Notes: a model not told the origin generated them from the letters alone. A stretch of DNA of 64,000 bases from CAIKMD01 sp963729935 (GCA_963729935.1 CAVSPW010000005.1:558001-622000); one strand, 5' to 3'; shown: positions 1-8,790, numbered from the stretch's first letter. Made by a program: numbers and translations.

Positions 1-730
1 TGTCGCCGACCCGGCGCGCGGCGAGATAGGCCACCCCGGCCGGGGTCTCCATCCAGGTCAAGGTCGGCGGCGTGCCGAACTCGTCGGCGAAATGGGTCAT
101 GCCGCGAAGCTGCGGGATGACATGGAGGACGTTGGTGTGATGGGGATCGACCGCGTTTTCCTTGATCTGAATCCAGTTGCATTCGAGCGCCCAGCGCTCG
201 CCCGGAACGAGGCTGATCCCCGGAAGCGCGAAACGGTCATAGAGGGGAAAGACCGGCACGCGCTCCGGCGGCCCCATATAGGCGAAGACGATGCCGCCGA
301 AAACGTGAGTGGGATAACCGCCTTGCGTCGCTTCGCTGCAAAGCCGCGCGGCCTCGGGTTCGCCGGGGATCTCGAGGATCGTCCCGTCGATATCGAAGAG
401 CCGCCCGTGATAGCAGCAGCGGATGCCGCGCTTTTCGACCAGGCCGAATTCGAGCGAGGCGTTGCGATGCCCGCAATGGAGATGCAAGAGGCCGATCCGG
501 CCGCCGCCATCGCGGAAGCAGACGAGATCCTCGCCTAGCGCGCGCACCCGCAGCGGCACCTCGCCGAGCTCGGAAAGGTAGGCGACGGGCTGCCAGAAAC
601 GGCGCAGATACTCGCCGCCGGGCGTGCCCGCCCCGACCTGGCAGAGAAACCGGTCGGGCTCGGCGGTGTGCTTGCGGTGATAACCGTCGAACGCACGGAC
701 GCGCGCCGCGCGTTCCTTTGAATCAGGCAT
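1..730 (-). CDS. Rieske 2Fe-2S aromatic ring-hydroxylating oxygenase, alpha subunit (3' end off window)
   Basis: Oxygenase component of a Rieske non-heme iron system that would hydroxylate or demethylate an aromatic substrate in the cytoplasm, with electrons from a separate reductase. Translation of the minus strand from the ATG at 730 gives an open frame of 243 codons running off the left edge. A Rieske site is seen as CGH about residue 79 followed by CCYH, that is C-x-H and C-x2-H. Further on, the mononuclear iron site appears as DPHHTNVLH (D-x-x-H-x4-H). A strong ribosome site, GGAGGGG, lies 8 bases before the start. The family is usually 340-450 residues, so roughly 100-200 C-terminal residues are missing. 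It may share an operon with the downstream genes outside the window. The family call is firm; the substrate is unknown. Confidence 0.88.
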   Translation of the reverse strand, partial: MPDSKERAARVRAFDGYHRKHTAEPDRFLCQVGAGTPGGEYLRRFWQPVAYLSELGEVPLRVRALGEDLVCFRDGGGRIGLLHLHCGHRNASLEFGLVEKRGIRCCYHGRLFDIDGTILEIPGEPEAARLCSEATQGGYPTHVFGGIVFAYMGPPERVPVFPLYDRFALPGISLVPGERWALECNWIQIKENAVDPHHTNVLHVIPQLRGMTHFADEFGTPPTLTWMETPAGVAYLAARRVGD

Positions 731-849
731 GGGACAATCCCCTCCGTCTCATTCGATGCTCGATCCCGATCCGACATGTCTTCCACTGAACGTCATCCGG
801 GGAATTGGGGTTTGGTTCTTCTTTCTTCTCCCGCGGCGCACGGCTCCGA

Positions 850-1857
850 TCACTTCCCCAAACGCTTCGATGCCGCATCGACGATGCTGAGATCGGCGTA
901 TTTGGCGACGTCGATATCCGTCTTGAGATAGCCCAACTCCTTTTCCATGTGCAGGTTCCGGGCGACGGCGCCGAGATCGGGCCGGCCGTTCGGATTGCGA
1001 TAGAAATCCTTCTTGGTGAAGACCCAATCGAGCGTCTGCGCCGGACGCTTGGTGATCTTGGCCGCGATCGCAACCGCCTCCTGATGATTGGCCGGATCGA
1101 AATACCAGCGCTGCATGCGCAGCACGTCCTCCATGAGATCGACGAGCGCGGCGCGGTTCTTCTGGATGTAGCCCGCGCGCGAGGCCCACATCAGGAGCTC
1201 GGAAACGCCGATCTCGGCGCCCTGTTCGAAAAGCGTGCGGCCGATCTGCAGCAATTGCGGATCGTACATGAAGGGCACCACGCCGGACATGAGATCGATC
1301 TTGTGCTCGCTCAAGGCCGATTTCATGTTGGGGAAATTGATCTCGACGTCGCTGTAATCGCGTTTTTCCTCGAGATGATGCCGGCGGAGAATGTGACGCA
1401 GCGCGATGTCGAGGCCGCTGCCGATCCCATTCGTCGCCACGACCTTGCCTTTCAGATCCTCGATCTTGTGAATGGGGCCGTCCTTCAAGACCATGAAATG
1501 TGCGGTCGCCCAGCCGGGCGCGCCGTCCTCAAGCTCGTCGGCAATCAGCCGGACATCCGCCATATGCGCATTCTCGACCGCGGCGCCGAAGCTCGAAAAG
1601 GCGAGCTGCGCGATGTCGAGCTCGCCCGCGGCAAGGGCCGTCAGCTGCGTGGGCGTGCTGCTGAAATGCAGCGCCTCCACCGTGTAGGATTTGCCGTAAT
1701 GATGGAGAAGATCCATCTTTTCGGTGAGATAGCCCGCGCGCGAGCCGGGCATCGCGATCCAGCCGATGCGGATCTTCACCGGATCGGCCTGGGCGGCGGT
1801 CCCGAGACCGCCGAGGATCGCCCCGACCATGAACGCGACGCGCATCTTCTGATGCAT
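850..1857 (-). CDS. ABC transporter substrate-binding protein, NMT1/TauA/SsuA type
   Basis: Periplasmic solute-binding protein (335 residues) of the type used for sulfonates, nitrate, thiamine precursors or aromatic acids. An N-terminal signal peptide (residues 1-24, hydrophobic core AFMVGAILGGLG, cleavage after AQA) precedes the mature start DPVKIRIGW. The internal run IEDLKGKVVATNGIGSG is the usual domain-1 ligand loop of this fold. Start chosen at the first ATG because AGGGAG sits 6 bases upstream. It lies 119 bases downstream of the Rieske gene start region on the same strand and is divergent from the MFS gene, so the 115-base gap to the right should hold its promoter. No permease or ATPase gene is adjacent, so its partner components are encoded elsewhere. 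Ligand is unknown. Confidence 0.85.
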   Translation of the reverse strand: MHQKMRVAFMVGAILGGLGTAAQADPVKIRIGWIAMPGSRAGYLTEKMDLLHHYGKSYTVEALHFSSTPTQLTALAAGELDIAQLAFSSFGAAVENAHMADVRLIADELEDGAPGWATAHFMVLKDGPIHKIEDLKGKVVATNGIGSGLDIALRHILRRHHLEEKRDYSDVEINFPNMKSALSEHKIDLMSGVVPFMYDPQLLQIGRTLFEQGAEIGVSELLMWASRAGYIQKNRAALVDLMEDVLRMQRWYFDPANHQEAVAIAAKITKRPAQTLDWVFTKKDFYRNPNGRPDLGAVARNLHMEKELGYLKTDIDVAKYADLSIVDAASKRLGK

Positions 1858-1972
1858 TCCACACTCCCTGTCTAATTTTTGAACACGATGCTTGGATTAC
1901 TGGCGTATGATCCGGCCCCCGGCGCCGTGATGCAAGCGTCGTGTGCGAGAAGCTTGCCGATCCGGATCTGCG

Positions 1973-3382
1973 ATGACCGATAGCGTCCTTCTGACGAACC
2001 TGTCCCCCGCGCGTCGGCGGATCGCGTTCTATATGCTGCTGCTCGGCGCGCTCATGCCGCCGCTCAACGTCTTCATCGTGACCATTGCGCTGCCGTCGAT
2101 CCGCGAAAGCCTGCAGGCGAATTCGTCGGAGACCAGCCTCATCGTCTCGGGTTACGCGGCCGCCTTCGCGGTCTGCCTCATCACTGGCGGCAGGCTCGGC
2201 GATCTTTTCGGCCGCCGCCGCATGTACATCATCGGTATGGCCGGGTTCACCTTGACGTCTTTCCTGTGCGGGGTGGCGCCGACCGCGGAGCTTCTCGTGA
2301 CGGGCCGAATCTTTCAGGGCATATCGGCCGCGTTGATGGCGCCCGCCGTGCTGGCGGCGATCCGCACCTTGTTCACGCCGCAGGAAGTCCCCTGGGCGCT
2401 CAATATCTACGGCACCGGCGTCGGGATCGCCGTGGCGGGCGGACAGTTTCTCGGCGGCGTGCTGGTGGCCGCCGATTTGTGGGGGCTCGGCTGGCGCTCG
2501 GCCTTTCTCGTCAATGTGCCGGTCGGGCTCGCGGCGCTGCTGGCGGTGACTTTTCTCGTGCCGGAAAGCGGCGGGCGCGACAAGCCGCGCCTCGATGTCG
2601 GCGGCGTCCTCTTGCTGTCCGCCGCGCTCACGAGCCTCGTGCTGCCGCTCTCGATCGGCCGCGAGCAGCATTGGGCTACCTGGGTTCTCCTCCTGCTTGC
2701 CGCCTCCCCGCCTCTGGTCTTCGCATTTTTCCTGTTCGAGCGCGCGCTCACCCGGCGCGGCGGCATGCCGATCCTCGACGCGGCCCTGCTCAAAGTGCGC
2801 AGCTTCCGGCGCGGCCTGCTTGCGGCGCTGCTGTTCTTCTTCACCACGCCCTTTTACCTCTTCTTCTCGCTCTATCTGCAGGCCGGATTGGGTGAGGGCG
2901 CGCTCGCGGCGGGACTGGCGGTGCTACCCTACGGCGTTGCCAATTTCGTTTCGCCGATGCTCGCCACCCGCGCGCCGCCGGGCTGGCGCCGCTATCTCTT
3001 CGGCGTCGGCATGGGGCTCGAGATTTTGGGCTATGGCGGCGTTGCGCTCTGCGCCGCGACGCAGACCGGCGGCTCGATCCTGTTTGCGGCGCTGGTCACG
3101 GGCGGCTTCGGCCAGGGAATCGCCCTGCCAGAGCTCATCAACGACATCCTGGGCGACGTGCCGCATGAGCATACGGGGCTCGCCGCCGGGATCATGAACT
3201 CGACCTTGCAGATCGGCGCCGCCGTCAGCGTCGCCTCGATCGGCAGCTTGTTCTTTGCCGTGCTCGGCGATGGATCGGGGCCGGTGGCCTACGGCCACGC
3301 GCTCGCGATCGCGATGGCGTCGGTGGTCGTGGCGCTCAGCGCGTCGATGCTGCTCGGTCTGCGGAACGCGCGCGCGCCTTGA
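1973..3382 (+). CDS. MFS transporter, probable DHA2 (14-TM) drug:proton antiporter family
   Basis: Inner-membrane secondary transporter of 469 residues. The protein is uniformly hydrophobic, with about 14 predicted membrane spans. It carries the MFS motif A region after span 2 (GGRLGDLFGRRRMYIIG) and a motif-C-like segment GTGVGIAVAGGQFLGG in the fifth span, typical of drug:H+ antiporters. The ATG at 1973 gives MTDSVLLTN; an in-frame GTG at 1943 would add ten residues, and neither has a convincing ribosome site. Its last 47 bases overlap the 3' end of the convergent Ogt-AlkA gene. Export of a toxic aromatic or antimicrobial is likely, but substrate import cannot be excluded. Confidence 0.87.
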   Translation: MTDSVLLTNLSPARRRIAFYMLLLGALMPPLNVFIVTIALPSIRESLQANSSETSLIVSGYAAAFAVCLITGGRLGDLFGRRRMYIIGMAGFTLTSFLCGVAPTAELLVTGRIFQGISAALMAPAVLAAIRTLFTPQEVPWALNIYGTGVGIAVAGGQFLGGVLVAADLWGLGWRSAFLVNVPVGLAALLAVTFLVPESGGRDKPRLDVGGVLLLSAALTSLVLPLSIGREQHWATWVLLLLAASPPLVFAFFLFERALTRRGGMPILDAALLKVRSFRRGLLAALLFFFTTPFYLFFSLYLQAGLGEGALAAGLAVLPYGVANFVSPMLATRAPPGWRRYLFGVGMGLEILGYGGVALCAATQTGGSILFAALVTGGFGQGIALPELINDILGDVPHEHTGLAAGIMNSTLQIGAAVSVASIGSLFFAVLGDGSGPVAYGHALAIAMASVVVALSASMLLGLRNARAP

Positions 3383-4586
3383 CCGAAGGCGCGTTCGCGC
3401 GCGCCGGCTTGTCGGATCGTTCCGCCGCCCGCCACAGATACCAGCTCGCCACCGTGCGATAAGGCCTCCATCGCTCGCCGTGCTTGCCGAGCGCCTTGGG
3501 CGTCGGCATTTCGCGCTTGCCATAAGCGAGGGCGAAGCCCTTGCGCACGCCATAATCGTCGACCGGCAGCACGTCCGGGCGCCCGAGGCGATGCATGAGC
3601 AGCATTTCCACCGTCCACCGGCCGATGCCGCGCACCACCGTGAGATGCTCGATGATCTCTTCGTTGTCCATGCGGTGGATGTCCGCAAGGGCCGGGATCG
3701 CGCCATCGGCGGTCTTGCGCGCGAGATCGCGCAGCGACAGCAGCTTCGCCTGCGAAAGACCTGCGCCGCGGAGCTTGATGTCGGAGGCGCGCAGGATCTG
3801 TTCGGCGGTCGGGCTTTCCGGCGCATAGGGAAAGAGCCCGCGCAGCCGCGCGAAGATCGCCGCCGCGGCCTTGCCGTGAAGCTGCTGATAGACGATCGCC
3901 TCGGTCAAGGCCGTGAAGATGCTGGGCGCGCGCTTCAAGCGCATGCGAAACGGGCCGATCTCGGCGACGAGGCGCGCAAGCCTTGCATCGGCCGCGCGCA
4001 AATGCTCGAGCGCGAAGACGGGATCGAAGCCGAACGCGCCATCGCCCTCGAACAGCAAGGCGGCGTCATTCGCCGGCGCGGCTTCGAGGGACAAGAGCTT
4101 GAGCTTCATGGCGACACCGCCATGGGCTGAAAATCCGCCGACCTTGCCGCCGGCGGCGAGCACGCGATGGCATGGCACGATGATCGCGAACGGATTGCGC
4201 CCCAGCGCTTGCCCCACCGCGCGCGCCGCCCCCGGCGCGCCAAGCTTGGCCGCAAGCTCGCCATAGGAAAGCGTGGCGCACGGCGGAATCGCGCGCGCGG
4301 CTTCATAGACGCGGCGATGGAATGGCGGTAGCCCCGCCATATCGAGCTCGATCGCCGAAAGATCGGCCGCCTGCCCGCTCAGCAGCGCGACAATTGCTTC
4401 GAGCGCGCTTTGGATGGCGGGCGGCGGCGGCGCTTCGCATGCGTCGGGGAAGCGCGTCGCGATGCGCGTCCGCGTCTCGGCCTCGCGCGTCTCGGGAAGC
4501 TGAAAGCCGACGACGCCCCGCGCGATCCATGCGATGCCGCAACGGCCGATCGCGGTATCGAAAAGCGCAAAACCCTGTTGCGTCAT
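3336..4586 (-). CDS. Fused O6-alkylguanine-DNA methyltransferase (Ogt) and 3-methyladenine DNA glycosylase (AlkA-like)
   Basis: Single 416-residue protein joining two DNA alkylation-repair activities. Residues 1-170 form an Ogt/MGMT domain: YGELAAKLG helix-turn-helix region, RNPFAIIVPCHRV with the acceptor Cys at 139, and GGFSAHGG beyond it. Residues about 185-390 form an HhH-GPD glycosylase: YQQLHGKAA, then the hairpin VVRGIGRWTVEML and PVDDYGVRKG, whose Asp pair includes the catalytic aspartate. The last 25 residues are a basic low-complexity tail. No Ada phosphotriester (N-Ada) or AraC domain is present, so it is a repair enzyme rather than a regulator. GTGTGGAGCG precedes the ATG. The gene converges on and overlaps the MFS gene by 47 bases. 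Domain assignments are firm; how common the fusion is cannot be judged here. Confidence 0.9.
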   Translation of the reverse strand: MTQQGFALFDTAIGRCGIAWIARGVVGFQLPETREAETRTRIATRFPDACEAPPPPAIQSALEAIVALLSGQAADLSAIELDMAGLPPFHRRVYEAARAIPPCATLSYGELAAKLGAPGAARAVGQALGRNPFAIIVPCHRVLAAGGKVGGFSAHGGVAMKLKLLSLEAAPANDAALLFEGDGAFGFDPVFALEHLRAADARLARLVAEIGPFRMRLKRAPSIFTALTEAIVYQQLHGKAAAAIFARLRGLFPYAPESPTAEQILRASDIKLRGAGLSQAKLLSLRDLARKTADGAIPALADIHRMDNEEIIEHLTVVRGIGRWTVEMLLMHRLGRPDVLPVDDYGVRKGFALAYGKREMPTPKALGKHGERWRPYRTVASWYLWRAAERSDKPARANAPSVKARARSADRAASTR

Positions 4587-4823
4587 CGCTCCACACCCTC
4601 ACGCGTCTTGGCCCCGGGCGATCCTAGCACCCGTGCGCCGCCGGCGCCTCGCCGGCTCGAAAACCCCGCCTGCGCCGGCGATGCCGAGCCAAAACAACGA
4701 CCAAGCGATTGAAACACCGAGCTTCTTCGGGCGAGGGCCGTCCTCGCCTCGGCACCGGATTCCTGCTAGAATTATTAATATCGCCGGGAAGCCGGCACGA
4801 ACACGATAGCAAGGGGTGGGGCG

Positions 4824-6038
4824 ATGGAAGCTTCAGCAAACCGGAAGTTCGATGTCGGCGGCGTGATGCTCGACCGGCCTTTCCGGATCAGCCGTCTGGG
4901 CCATTTCGGGTTCTTCACCGACCACATGAAGGACTCGCTGCATTTCTATCTCGACCTACTGGGCTTTCAGATGTCGGACCCGCTCGATTTCGCGCACCGC
5001 GTTCCGCCCGACCAGAAGGGCAAGTTCGAGACCGTCGGCTATTTCACGCGCTTCAACGGCGACCACCACAATTTCGTGCTCTTTCCGCGCCGCGCCTTCG
5101 AGGTGATGGCCGGCTTGCCGCAGCACCATGTCGTCAATCAGATCACCTGGCAGGTGGGCAGCCTCAAGCAGGTGGTGGATGCCTATGGCTGGATGCAGGC
5201 CCGCGAGATCGAGATCGACCGCTCGGGCCGCGACATGCCCGGCTCGAACTGGCACACCTATATGCGCGATCCGGAAGGCAGCCGGAACGAGCTCTATTAC
5301 GGCATGGAGCAGATCGGCTGGAACGGACGCTCGAAGCCGCTGCCGATGCAGAATCGCCGCTTCACCAAAGTCGCCGATCTGCCCCAGATCCCGGAATGGA
5401 AGGAAGTCGACGACGCGGTCGCCGCGGGCGTCGATCTCATGTCCGGCGTGCGCAATCAGGAAAAGCTTCCGCTCGACTATCAGGTCGGCGGCATCCTGAT
5501 GCCGCGGCCGTTCCGCATCACCAATATCGGGCCGGTTCGGCTCATGGCCGAGGACGTCGACCAGCTCGCGAATTTCTATACCACAACGATGGGCTTCGAC
5601 CTCACCGAGGAGGTGAATTGGCGCGGCCATCGCTGCCTGTTCCTGCGCTGCAACACCGATCACCATTGTCTGTCGATCTACCCCTTGGCAATCACCAAGG
5701 AATTGGAGCTGCCGCGCCCGTCGCTATGCTTCTCCTTCGGCGTGAAGCTCTACGACTATCAGCAGCTGCGCGACGCGGTGACCTTCCTCAAGAAGAACGG
5801 CGTGAAGATTCTCCATCTTCCGCCCGAGCTTTTCCCCGGCATGGATTACACCGCCTTCGCGGTCGATCCGGACGGCCACCTCATCCAGCTCTATTATTAC
5901 ATGGAGCAGATCGGCTGGGACGGAAAGCCGAAGCCCGCTCATCTGCGCCGCAAGGTCGACAACAACGCCTGGCCGGAAACCGTCCAAGCGCTGAGCGACA
6001 CCTTCAACGGCGAGCCGTTCCTCGGCCCCTGGGCCTGA
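4824..6038 (+). CDS. VOC-superfamily protein with two repeats, extradiol dioxygenase-like
   Basis: 404-residue protein of the vicinal oxygen chelate fold, with two related halves (about 20-190 and 215-385), each ending in a similar ELYYGMEQIGW or QLYYYMEQIGW segment. In the first half the usual metal ligands can be seen: His in RLGHFGF, His in DHHNFVLF and Glu in NELYYGME. In the second half the first ligand position reads NIGPVRL, with no His, while DHHCLSIY and the tyrosine-rich end are kept. Type I extradiol dioxygenases have this two-module layout with only one module binding iron, so ring cleavage is a reasonable inference. Start ATG follows AGGGGTGGGGCG. An AT-rich stretch at 4768-4785 (TAGAATTATTAATAT) lies in the otherwise featureless 237-base upstream gap and may contain its promoter. 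Confidence 0.8.
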   Translation: MEASANRKFDVGGVMLDRPFRISRLGHFGFFTDHMKDSLHFYLDLLGFQMSDPLDFAHRVPPDQKGKFETVGYFTRFNGDHHNFVLFPRRAFEVMAGLPQHHVVNQITWQVGSLKQVVDAYGWMQAREIEIDRSGRDMPGSNWHTYMRDPEGSRNELYYGMEQIGWNGRSKPLPMQNRRFTKVADLPQIPEWKEVDDAVAAGVDLMSGVRNQEKLPLDYQVGGILMPRPFRITNIGPVRLMAEDVDQLANFYTTTMGFDLTEEVNWRGHRCLFLRCNTDHHCLSIYPLAITKELELPRPSLCFSFGVKLYDYQQLRDAVTFLKKNGVKILHLPPELFPGMDYTAFAVDPDGHLIQLYYYMEQIGWDGKPKPAHLRRKVDNNAWPETVQALSDTFNGEPFLGPWA

Positions 6039-6057
6039 CGATCAAAGCCTGAACGGG

Positions 6058-6094
6058 AAACGGAGCTTCGCGCGTCGGACACGAAGCCCCGTTT
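6058..6094. terminator. Probable bidirectional rho-independent terminator
   Basis: Inverted repeat between two convergent genes: AAACGGAGCTTCG at 6058-6070 pairs with CGAAGCCCCGTTT at 6082-6094 (12 of 13 positions), loop of 11 bases. The outer A/T runs supply U-tracts in both directions. Confidence 0.7.
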
Positions 6095-6121
6095 GCATGC
6101 GCGAGCTTCGATCGGCGCCGC

Positions 6122-7163
6122 TCAGCGGCAGCCTTTGAGCGGGTCCGACGCGTTGAGCACCTTGAAGGGCGGCAGGTTCTTTTCGGCGTAGTCGGCGTAA
6201 TCGCCGTCGACCAGCCGCTCGGGCGTGAATTTCGCCTTGATGATGCCTTCCTTGAAGAACCAGTCCTGCAAATCCATCAGACTGGTGACGTTGAAACGCC
6301 CATTCGGATTACGCGCCTGCCACGGCATCTGATCGAGCTGCTTGACGCTCGCCGCGATCTTGTATTTGAACATGATATCGACGACCTCCTTGCGGTTGGG
6401 GCCGTGATGATAGGCCTGACAGAAATCGCGCCCGCCCTTGACGAGCGCGAGGAAGAACTTCTTAGCGAGATCGGGATTCTGCTTGATCCAGTCGGTATTG
6501 GCGAAATAGCCGACGAAGCTCGAGGGCAGGACTTTGAGATAGTCCTCGGGGTCGATCCAATGCACGCCCTGCCCTTGCGCGATCACGATCGCGCCGAAGG
6601 GCGGCACCTCAAACGCGACATCGACCGCGCGGTTGGCAAGCGCGAGACCCATCTGCTGAAATGGGATGTATTTGATGTCGACGTCCTTGATCGTGAGGTT
6701 CGCCGAATTCGAGCACCTTGCCGACCTCGTAGAGCGCCGACGAGCCCGGCGCCACTTCGGCGATCGGGCGCCCCTTCAGATCGGCCGGGGTCTTGATCAC
6801 GCCGACCAAATCGGGCCGGATCAGCGCATCGTGATAAAGCGGAGATGAGGCGCGCTCCAGCGCCATGACGACCGGCAGGCCCTGCGCCAGCGCGTTCCAA
6901 TAGACCGGCGAGACGCCGCCTTCGACGACCTGCATGCGGTTGCTCGCCAAGAGCGCGATCGCGGTCGCCGAGGATTGGATATTTTCGAGATCGACCTCGA
7001 TCCCGGCCTCGCGGAAATAGCCCTTCTCGACGGCAATATAGGTGGCGCCGGCCGGCACGCTCGGCACCACGCCGATGACGATTTTTTGGGGCTCCGCGGC
7101 CCCGGCCGCAATGGCGATCACGGACGAGACCGCGATCGCGGCAAGAAGGTAAATGAAGCGCAT
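6122..7163 (-). pseudogene. NMT1/TauA-type ABC substrate-binding protein interrupted by a one-base frameshift
   Basis: The N-terminal half (start ATG at 7163) has a signal peptide ending GAA and a mature start EPQKIVIGVVPS, and continues to about residue 151 (VGKVLE). The frame then breaks. The C-terminal half continues in another frame from about 6700 (TIKDVDIKYIPFQQMGLA) to the stop at 6122. Removing one T from the GAATTC at 6705-6710 (minus strand) joins the halves as KVLESANLTIKDVDIKY, giving an ordinary protein of about 346 residues. Both halves keep the codon bias of coding DNA, so the lesion is recent or is a sequence error. The gene is divergent from the LLM gene at 7249. No cognate permease is near. 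The ligand is unknown; LLM monooxygenases are often paired with sulfonate-type importers. Confidence 0.85.
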
Positions 7164-7248
7164 CTGTTTTCCCTCCCGAGCGGATGCTTGTTGACATCGG
7201 TATCGTTCCCAAGCGAAGGCTTGATGTCAGGTTTTCGAGGAGCGGGCA

Positions 7249-8265
7249 ATGGAATTCGGCGTCTTCGACCACATCGATCGCAGCGGCCCGTCGCTGCGGG
7301 CTTTCTACGAGACGCGGCTGAAGCTCGCCGAAGCCTTCGACCGCGGCGGGTTCTACGCCTATCACGTCGCCGAGCATCACGGCACGCCCTTGGGCATGGC
7401 GCCCTCGCCCGGCATTTTTCTGGCCGCGGTGGCGCAGCGCACAAAGCGTATCCGGCTCGGCCCGCTCGTCTACATTCTTCCGCTCTACAATCCGCTGCGC
7501 CTCATCGACGAGATCGCGATGCTCGATCAGATGAGCGGCGGGCGCCTCGATCTCGGCGTCGGCCGCGGCACTTCGCCGCTCGAGGCCGCGCAATTCAATT
7601 CCGACCACGGCATTTCCGCGCGCGTCTATACCGAAGCGCTCGAAATCATCCTCAAAGGCATGACGCACTCAACCCTGGACCACCAAGGCGAGTTCTATCG
7701 GTTCAAGGATGTGCCGATCGAGCTCGCGCCGTTGCAGAAGCCGCATCCGCCGCTCTGGTTCGGCGGGCATTCGCTCGAGAGCGCGGCGCGCGCCGCGCGC
7801 TATCGCGGCAACTATGTTACGCAGGACACGGCGGAGGCGATGCAGCCTTACGCGGCGAGCTTCCGCGCGGCCTGGCGCGAGGCCTGGGGCGACGCGCCGT
7901 TTCCCAAGATCGGACTCCTGCGCTTCATCCTGGTGGCCGAGACCGATGCGCAGGCGCGGCGCATCGCGCAGCGCGCCTATCCGGTCTGGCATAGGGCTTA
8001 CGATCATCTCCACCGCGAGGCCGGGCTCGTCCATGAGCGCGCGGAAAAGACCGCCGCTTTCGACGTGACCTTCGGCGGGGTGCGCGGCGTCTGCGGCTCG
8101 CCCGACACGGTGACCCGGATGCTGCGCGAGCAGGCCGAGATCTCGACCGTCAATTATCTGGTCGGGCAGTTTTCCTTCGGCGATCTGAGCGAGGCCGAGA
8201 TGCTGAACTCGGTCGAGCTCTTCCAGCGCGAGGTGATGCCCGCGCTGCGAGAGCTGAGAACTTAA
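7249..8265 (+). CDS. LLM-class flavin-dependent oxidoreductase (bacterial luciferase-like)
   Basis: 338-residue TIM-barrel protein of the luciferase-like monooxygenase superfamily, which uses FMNH2 or F420H2 with oxygen. Seen: FGVFDHIDRSG at the N-terminus, VAEHHGTPLG, the conserved EIAMLDQMSGGRLDLGVGRG segment and a C-terminal CGSPDTVTRMLREQAE typical of the fold. GAGGAG sits 8 bases before the ATG. It closely resembles the LLM protein at 45196-46230 in length and motifs, and both belong to the short FGLFDH subgroup. The gene is divergent from a sulfonate-type binding-protein gene. No flavin reductase is adjacent. Substrate not predictable. Confidence 0.87.
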   Translation: MEFGVFDHIDRSGPSLRAFYETRLKLAEAFDRGGFYAYHVAEHHGTPLGMAPSPGIFLAAVAQRTKRIRLGPLVYILPLYNPLRLIDEIAMLDQMSGGRLDLGVGRGTSPLEAAQFNSDHGISARVYTEALEIILKGMTHSTLDHQGEFYRFKDVPIELAPLQKPHPPLWFGGHSLESAARAARYRGNYVTQDTAEAMQPYAASFRAAWREAWGDAPFPKIGLLRFILVAETDAQARRIAQRAYPVWHRAYDHLHREAGLVHERAEKTAAFDVTFGGVRGVCGSPDTVTRMLREQAEISTVNYLVGQFSFGDLSEAEMLNSVELFQREVMPALRELRT

Positions 8266-8289
8266 TTTCGCTTCGGCGTTCTTGTCATT

Positions 8290-8336
8290 CCCGCGCAAGC
8301 GGGAAGCCAGAGCCCCAGGCTTCCCGCTTGCGCGGG
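8290..8336. repeat. REP-like intergenic palindrome / bidirectional terminator
   Basis: Perfect 19-bp inverted repeat (arms 8290-8308 and 8318-8336) around a 9-base loop, located between the convergent LLM and RidA genes. The left arm begins within GTCATTCCCGCG, which from general knowledge resembles a dispersed palindrome found in many proteobacterial intergenic regions. It would form a very stable hairpin in transcripts from either side. No transposase is near, and no second copy was noticed in the window. Confidence 0.75.
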
Positions 8337-8373
8337 GACGACGCAGAATCGAACCCTCTCAGATCAAATGTAT

Positions 8374-8769
8374 TCAAGCCTCTTTCGCGACCGCGAAGGC
8401 TTCGAGCTGCAGCAGCACGCCGCGCAACGGAATGACGAGCGTATGCCGCGCCGGGCGCTTATGCGGATCCGGATAGCATTCTTCCCAATATTTGTTGATC
8501 TCGGTGCGGTATTTGTCATCGACCACATAGACCGTGATCTTGACCACGTCGCCCAAGCCCAGCCCGCCCGCGGCGAGAACCGATTTGAGGTTGGCGAAGG
8601 CGTTGCGCGCCTGGCCGTCGGCATCCTCCGGCGTCTTGCCCGTCTTGGCGTCGCGGCCGCCCACGCCCGAGGTCATCAGCACCGGACCAACTCGGCAACC
8701 CATCGGAATGGGCGCGCCATGGCCCAGCCCTTCGACCTCGAGGCTTTTTTGGCGTCGTTCCTCAGCCAT
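8374..8769 (-). CDS. RidA (YjgF/YER057c/UK114) family protein
   Basis: 131-residue small trimeric-type protein. RidA members hydrolyse reactive enamine/imine intermediates; those beside catabolic genes often act on ring-cleavage or amino-group intermediates. Seen: VGPVLMTSGVGGRD near residue 30, QARNAFANLKSVLAAGGLGLGDVVKITVYV, and a C-terminal RHTLVIPLRGVLLQLEAFAV. The last segment corresponds to the family signature, where an Arg normally precedes the beta strand. GAGGAGG lies 6 bases before the ATG. Just downstream of, and co-oriented with, the LigB-like dioxygenase gene start side; the dioxygenase stop codon is 21 bases upstream of this start, so the two are probably co-transcribed. Confidence 0.88.
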   Translation of the reverse strand: MAEERRQKSLEVEGLGHGAPIPMGCRVGPVLMTSGVGGRDAKTGKTPEDADGQARNAFANLKSVLAAGGLGLGDVVKITVYVVDDKYRTEINKYWEECYPDPHKRPARHTLVIPLRGVLLQLEAFAVAKEA

Positions 8770-8790
8770 CTTCCGTCCTCCTCTTCTATT

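Noticed and set aside
7191..7226. TTGACA at 7191 before the LLM gene as a promoter
   Set aside because: No acceptable -10 hexamer lies 16-19 bases downstream; the closest candidate is too far away.
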